Source of the DNA: Hemileia vastatrix
Lineage: Eukaryota; Basidiomycota; Pucciniomycetes; Pucciniales; Zaghouaniaceae
NCBI GenBank assembly: GCA_030280995.1
Contig: JASXTE010000011.1
Coordinates: 19,084,103-19,148,102, forward strand
Direction of reading: 5' to 3'
DNA: 64,000 bases
The notes under the pieces are model-generated. The model worked only from the letters and a program-made list of their open reading frames with translations. It was not told the origin of the DNA and ran no database searches. Below are positions 58,745 through 64,000 of the stretch, piece by piece. Within the stretch, counting starts at the first letter, position 1; every line of letters begins with the position of its first letter. The translations under genes were made by a program, and so were the position numbers.

Positions 58745-60026
58745 CTGTGGCACCAATCTCACAAGGAGGCAGAAAATATCTCAGGAGTGCAGAAATGAAT
58801 CAGTTCTCACAAAGCACAAAAATGGGGTTGCCAAGAAGGATGGTTATGGAAGTGCAACTAAGGGGTCTTCAAAAGTGCAGGAAAAGTAGACTCTCCATGC
58901 ACAATTTTTTTAGGGGAAATATGGACATACAAGCGGTGGAAATCAGAGACAAAGTGAAGTGTATAATGGACTATAAGGAGAGAGTATAATATGTACTTCA
59001 GGAAGCCACAACCAGAACTAGAAGCATAGTATAGATTAAGGGGTATGCAGAAATAAGCAAAGGTATGAGTTTCATACTTAGAGATATGCAATGGACTTTA
59101 TATGTAAGTTACAAAATGCACAGCGGTTTTAGAATCTTAGATAGGAAAAAGTAGTGCTAGAAGGATGAGTGGGTTGATAAGCAGAGCTCAACAAATAGAA
59201 GAAAAAGAATTAAGACTTGAAGGAAGGGTACTTACTTAGTGAAAAGGGTTTCACAATTAATGGATACTCACATGGAAAGCATGGGTTGTTATAATAGGTA
59301 TGAAAGGTGGTAAAGCACTTATTATATAGCTAGTCATCTCAAGGAGTATAGGGTATGTACCAAAAGGTGAAGCATCAGGTCCTAATAGTAGTTTTACAGA
59401 ATTGTTTCAAGGGCTATTAGAACCAGGTTTTATGCTGAAAAATGTACTTAGATTATTGAGATACTTAGTTACCATTTGATATTCTTGTGGTAGCACTGAT
59501 CTTGTGTAGGAGAACCAGTAGGGGAAGGAAGCATAAGAGAAGGGCACTAGACATTCAAGGTATATAAAAGAGAACTCACTCTTAAAAAGAGGGGTGGTGA
59601 AGGAAGTGAAGTAGATTTATTATATATACATATATAAGAAATATAGATATATTTTATTTTTTTTGGACACAATGGGTGTGCATACCAGAAGTAGCACTGT
59701 AGAGTTATTTTATTGCTACAGTAAGGATAGTATTAGATAGAGAAATTCAAGAGGAAGTGATGAGAATACTAGCACTTACTGAGAATAGATCTAACTAGCA
59801 GATAGATTACTTATATTAAAATATATTTTCTCTTTCTTTGAAAAGATCTCTATAAATTCATTCTACTTTCTTCCCCAAGAATATATAACCTCACTTAAAA
59901 TACTTTATTTCACTGTCTTTAAATATTAGGGTGGAAGGGGCTTCTTTTTAAATTAGTTTTGGAAAGGAGAACCAAACCATCTCAGATTGTGTCTATAGCT
60001 TAGTATTATAGATCTCTCTTTCTACA
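58745..60026 (+). repeat. G3 LTR, 3' portion (start missing)
   Basis: Matches the part of copy C's LTR after the LINE (from GTGGCAC..ATCTCACAAGGA to the end TTTCTACA at 60026). The first ~110 bp of the LTR are absent here. Confidence 0.82.
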
Positions 60027-60793
60027 TCATCTTGCTCATGGAGAACCCTTTGTAGAACCCTGTTCATTGCAACAATACTGCAATTTTTCCTCCCCATGGT
60101 GTATGGGAACTGTTCAAACCTGAGCCAAAATAAGGCAATTTTCCTTTCTCAATTTGGTGTTTGGGCACCATTCTATTATCCTGCTTAACAAAGGCATCCT
60201 CTCTGCTATTGTGTATGAGGTCTTCCTTCATTATAATTTGGGATGATACAAGAAAAATTTTATGCCACAAATTCTTTTAAACACCTATCTCATCAATCAA
60301 CTCTTTCTCTAAATCTTGTAACTTTTCTACATGTTTTCCCCAACAAAAAGCACTCCCTAAAGCCCCAATATCTCATTTCTCTAAAATAACCAATTAATTA
60401 GAATTAAGTCCAGAAATCTAACACTTTGAACACCATTCACAATTTTCTTCTTTCTCAATCCACAATTTTCATACTGATTATCTCAAATCTCAGTTCACTC
60501 TTATCTCACCTACTCCATCAAGTTTTATATTTTCCTTCAATTTCTACTCCAATACTTGGTGATTTGTTGATGTCTTGATGGGGGGGGATGTACAAATTTT
60601 TTTTTATAAATTTTCTTTAATTTTGTTAAATACTTCTAAACTACAATTTGGAATAATTTAGCTTCTTTGTGTATTATCTTTTAACATATTTCATACACTC
60701 TTTTTAAATAAGTTTACTATTATCTTGCTTTGTCACTCATTACAATCTTTTTTTTTAGTGTAGAGTGATGTTTGTCAAGCTAAGTGAGGGGGA
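60027..60793 (+). other. 767-bp internal remnant between two G3 LTR pieces
   Basis: No primer site and no coding frame. It ends with a purine tract AAGTGAGGGGGA right before an LTR start, so it is probably the 3' internal end of a G3 element whose primer site, gag and pol were deleted. Confidence 0.5.
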
Positions 60794-60905
60794 TGTTATG
60801 TTGTTACCATACTATATACTTAGCTAGTCTCTCATCAGTATATAGTGTAGCCTTTGAGTACATCTTAGACCTTTCCCTGGATCTGAAAGGCATCATTCTC
60901 TACAA
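60794..60905 (+). repeat. G3 LTR, first ~110 bp
   Basis: Begins TGTTATGTTGTTACC after a purine tract and matches the start of copy C's LTR. It carries an unoccupied version of the LINE target (TATATAGTGTAGCCT). It stops at TTCTCTACA, where copy C continues. Confidence 0.8.
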
Positions 60906-61147
60906 AAACATTGCATTGTACCTTTTAAAAAATATCAATACCCTCAACAGTTCATTGACACATGCAATACAATTAGGGTTGAAACTTTTGACCAAATTAA
61001 CAAAAATTTATCTACATTGTGTCATAACCTTAATCTTTATTCTTAATCCAAATTTGAGCTCATTTCTTTGACTTCCTCATACAAAAACATTCAATAGAAG
61101 CCCACTAGTTCATCTATCACTCACTCCTCTAATGATAGTTTTGACGT

Positions 61148-62229
61148 TGTGGCCTTTGAACATTGGAAGAGGCTTTTGTTGGTCTGTTTAGCGCTGTTTT
61201 GGTATGTCTTAATTGACATTGGTTGATTAAATGGGTGTTTTTCTGGTTTTATTCAGTAAATATTGGGACTATGGGTATGTTAAAACTACCACTGGATAGC
61301 CCCATTTTTTCTATATATTTTATGTCTTTTTGACATTTTTCATATTTTAAGTTCTAAGGGGTCATTTGCTCATTTTTCATTTCTAAAAGATATCTGTTTA
61401 ATTTTGTTTTTTGTGCTTTAGAGGCTAACCTTAAGTCTTAGGGTTAAGTGCTTAGTACCACTATGTAGAGCTAATTTGGCTCTATATTTTATGTCCCAAT
61501 GTTGTCATAGCTTAATTTTGTGTTTTAAGGGTTTTAGTAGTTGTGGTAGACTTTTCTAAGTATTTTGGGCTTTATTGGAGGTTTTTGGTTGTTTTCTGGT
61601 TTCAGGGAGGTCTGGCATTTTCTAGATGGGCCTCCCACCTGAGTTATAGAAGGCTGGGGAGCGCTTCTAAAAGGTTTTTATTCAATTTGGATGCCAAAAG
61701 TGCCAAATTTGTTGCTGTGCATGGATTTTTTAGATGGTTGCCTGTGTGTACATACTGAATAAGACAGTTTGGGGAAACTTTAATTATCATACAACCATCC
61801 AGAGGTGATATCATTGTTCTCACTCAGTTTTAACTGTTTTTTGGCCACAATTGGCTGTGTTTGTTGCAAGGTTAGTTCTTCATTTAACTCAACTTTGGCA
61901 ACTGGTTTCTCTGGTATAGCTTTGCAACCTGCATCAAGTATTATTGCTTTTTTCTGTGCCAAAAGTTCACAGTGTTTTGTTTTTCTGGTGTGGATCTTTT
62001 TGCATTTCAGGTTTCTGATTCTTTGGTTCTCAGTGGTCTGCTATTGGCTACTGTCTTGACTTGTTAAGCAGTCAAGAAGTGTGTTGGAAGGGGTATAGTA
62101 ACAGTCTCTAATTTGCTGTAGCAAATAAATCTCACCTGTTTTTTCTCAAAGGGACAGGTGTTTTTCTCTCCAGTTTTACTCTAACTCCCTTGGTCAAGGC
62201 CTATAGCTAATACTATAGGACTTTCTACA
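61148..62229 (+). repeat. 5' LTR of the plus-strand G1 element (1082 bp)
   Basis: TGTGG..CTACA termini, matching the minus-strand LTR at 3409-4500 along its length. Confidence 0.87.
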
Positions 62230-62233
62230 TTTC

Positions 62234-62250
62234 TGGCGCCCAACGTGGGG
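62234..62250 (+). other. primer binding site of the plus-strand G1 element
   Basis: TGGCGCCCAACGTGGGG, five bases after the LTR end; a match to the tRNA-Lys type primer site used by several retroelements. Confidence 0.8.
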
Positions 62251-62336
62251 TGAGGAGTTGTTAGCTTTTTGGATTTTCTGTTACTTTTGGACTCTCTTCT
62301 GTTGTTGGAAATTGGTTTTCTGGAATCTATTGGACC

Positions 62337-62608
62337 ATGGATTCTCAACCCTCTTTCTCTAGTGGTGGTAGTGGCACTGTTTGTGCTTCTGAGGATGGTA
62401 ATCCTCCTGTTTCTGTTAGGCCTTCTGTCAGGATCAAGTCCTGGAAGGGGCCTATGCTTATGGGAGAGGATGTGAAGTTGTTTCTGGAGCTGTTTGAGGC
62501 TTCTGGGAATGTGGATGGTGCTTCTCATTTGGACATGGTGAAGCAAGTCATCTTCTACATGGGTGACAGGGCTCTGGTGAAGGAGGTTGCTGCTATGGAG
62601 GGTTATAC
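62337..62608 (+). pseudogene. gag N-terminus of the plus-strand G1 element, cut by a CACTA element
   Basis: The start MDSQPSFSSGGSGTVCASED and the following capsid-like region (VRIKSWKGPMLMGEDVKLF; MVKQVIFYMGDRALVKEVAA) align with the gag at 1322-3316. The homology ends at Gly-Tyr, exactly where CACTATG begins; the sister copy goes on with KKRDWKLLC. Confidence 0.85.
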
Positions 62609-64000
62609 ACTATGCAATATAGGGGGTGGACTCGCTAGAAAGTCACCAACCTGAACTAAGATGGAACTCAGACTGAACTCATATTAAAACCATACTAAAC
62701 TCTACTTGAACACCCACCTAAAACTGTTCTGCTGAGTGGTGTTCATCCCTAATTGTATGGTTCATTTGTCAATAGCTCAATGTGTCAGTATAGTCTAGTA
62801 TATAAGTATGATATAATAGTGTTTATTTATGGTCCTACTACTTATTGATAAATGATTTAGTGATTAAACCTCAGGGGAAGACTAAAAAAAAAGTTATACT
62901 CAAATAAAACTCACAATACTTGGATTTTAATGCGTGCTAGTGGTGGAAAATAGATGTATGAAATATAGTTATAGCTTATATAAAGATAATATCAATTTAT
63001 AATGGCTTTACAATATATTTCTAAATGCTAATAATTTTATTGAAGTGTTTGTTTGAATTGTAGTAATTGAATGATGATAAATAACCGTCAAAATCCCTTC
63101 TTACTTATACCCAAATCCACTGGAGTGCACAGACCTTCAATCCAGATGATGTCACTGCTATCGCCGGCAATTACAGCACTGTGAGGGCCCATTACCTCCC
63201 CATGGCGTCCAATTCAAGCAGTTTCAACACCCAGACCTCCAGTAAGGACCCTCCATCAGTATTAATAATAACACAGATCTATACCATAAATAGAAAATCC
63301 AGATAAAAGCGGATACCATAAAGAAACAGGTAAAATAAACAATAAAAAAGAGATTTAATGAAACCAAAAGCATATAAGGGAAACAAATAAAATTTCCAAG
63401 CCCCCAATAACATCCCCAAGCATCCATATGAACCCAGAAATGTCCTTCCAACCCCTAAATCCGTGAATAACCATCCAAGGAAGTAAATTAAGTTGTCCAA
63501 ACTGGGTGTATGCCCCTGATATAAGTGTCTATGCTTCATGTAGGCGTTGTGAGTCCACTGATTTCGTCCATATGATCTAAAATAAGCAGAAAAACAAAGA
63601 TTATAGGCTATTAAGGGGCTGAAACCCACTTATATACCTAAATATACATAATATACTGCATATTTCACTGAATATGAGATTTATGTATACATATAAGCTT
63701 ATGTATGTCAATAATTACTTCATATCACTTAAGATAAGTATATTATGAATCCATTGACACCTTAATAAGTATTATTAGGCCATGGATAAGCTATTTAAAC
63801 TACTATAAGTTATATAATAGAATAATAATTATATATATATATAATAAAATAATATATATTATTATTTTAACCTTATTTTCAAGATATAAGCTTAATTTAC
63901 TTAAGGTTATCTTATTTTAAGCATAAGAAATACTCAGTCCTAGGGATATCTAGGCTGACACAATGTGTGTTCAATCTGTGGTGAGTTTGGGTCCAAGGTT
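62609..64000. mobile_element. left part of a CACTA (En/Spm) element
   Basis: Begins CACTATGCAATATAGGGGG in the middle of the G1 gag frame, followed by short subterminal repeats around GAACTCA and CTGAACT (62650-62710). The other end lies outside the window. A G2 solo LTR is nested in it. No transposase is seen in the part present. Confidence 0.65.
62783..63960 (-). repeat. solo LTR of the G2 chromovirus family (1178 bp)
   Basis: On the minus strand TGTCAG..CTGACA, matching the LTRs at 17745-21498 and 55537-56712. The exact 5-bp duplication CAATG (62778-62782 and 63961-63965) shows a separate insertion followed by LTR-LTR recombination. Confidence 0.92.

Overview
The window looks like a transposon-dominated stretch of a fungal, AT-rich, intron-bearing genome, most likely a rust fungus (Pucciniales). 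The evidence is short introns of about 60-75 bp with GT..AG ends, chromodomain-bearing Ty3/gypsy elements, Tnp2-type (CMC/CACTA) and PIF/Harbinger elements, and a Tet-like 2OG-Fe(II) oxygenase fragment of the kind expanded in rusts. The pol protein style resembles Austropuccinia psidii as I remember it; that species guess is weak. No rRNA, tRNA or CRISPR was seen, and the organisation is eukaryotic.

Layout. 1-4500: minus-strand Ty3/gypsy element (family G1; LTR 3409-4500). 4620-14271: a degraded Tnp2 (En/Spm-type) transposase region with a second unknown gene, an unknown plus-strand gene and a SNF2/Rad5-like helicase, ending in a CMC-type terminus at 15222. 15223-21498: chromovirus copy B (family G2) pol and 3' LTR; the LTR holds Harbinger element H1 (17962-20517) with an apparently complete two-exon transposase. 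21499-28153: the least repetitive part, with one two-exon host-like gene (23324-24123) and several small inverted-repeat elements. 28154-35898: family G3 Ty3/gypsy copy C; its LTR was hit by a LINE (28214-31997), which was itself hit by a solo LTR (28917-29688). 35899-56712: chromovirus copy A, split in gag by a 9.3-kb CMC-type element (38411-47739) that carries a ~608-bp tandem array with a 46-bp palindrome in each unit, and split in pol by Harbinger element H2 (49749-53258), which carries the Tet-like oxygenase fragment. 56713-60905: an intron-containing pseudogene and rearranged G3 LTR pieces. 61148-64000: plus-strand G1 element whose gag was hit by a CACTA element, which in turn holds a G2 solo LTR (62783-63960).

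Reading the layers. Many junctions can be resolved to the base because the same family occurs elsewhere in the window uninterrupted, or because the host reading frame closes across the insertion: H1 (TSD ATT), H2 (TSD AAT), the 9.3-kb CMC element (TSD ATT), a 198-bp MITE (TSD ATT), the LINE (15-bp TSD), and two solo LTRs (TSDs AAATC and CAATG). Almost every element gene is broken by stops or frameshifts; only the H1 transposase and the gene at 23324-24123 look open from start to stop. The most unusual structures are the palindromic satellite inside a CMC element, the hairpins with paired changes in CMC termini, the Tet-like oxygenase inside a Harbinger element, and the SNF2 pseudogene beside Tnp2.
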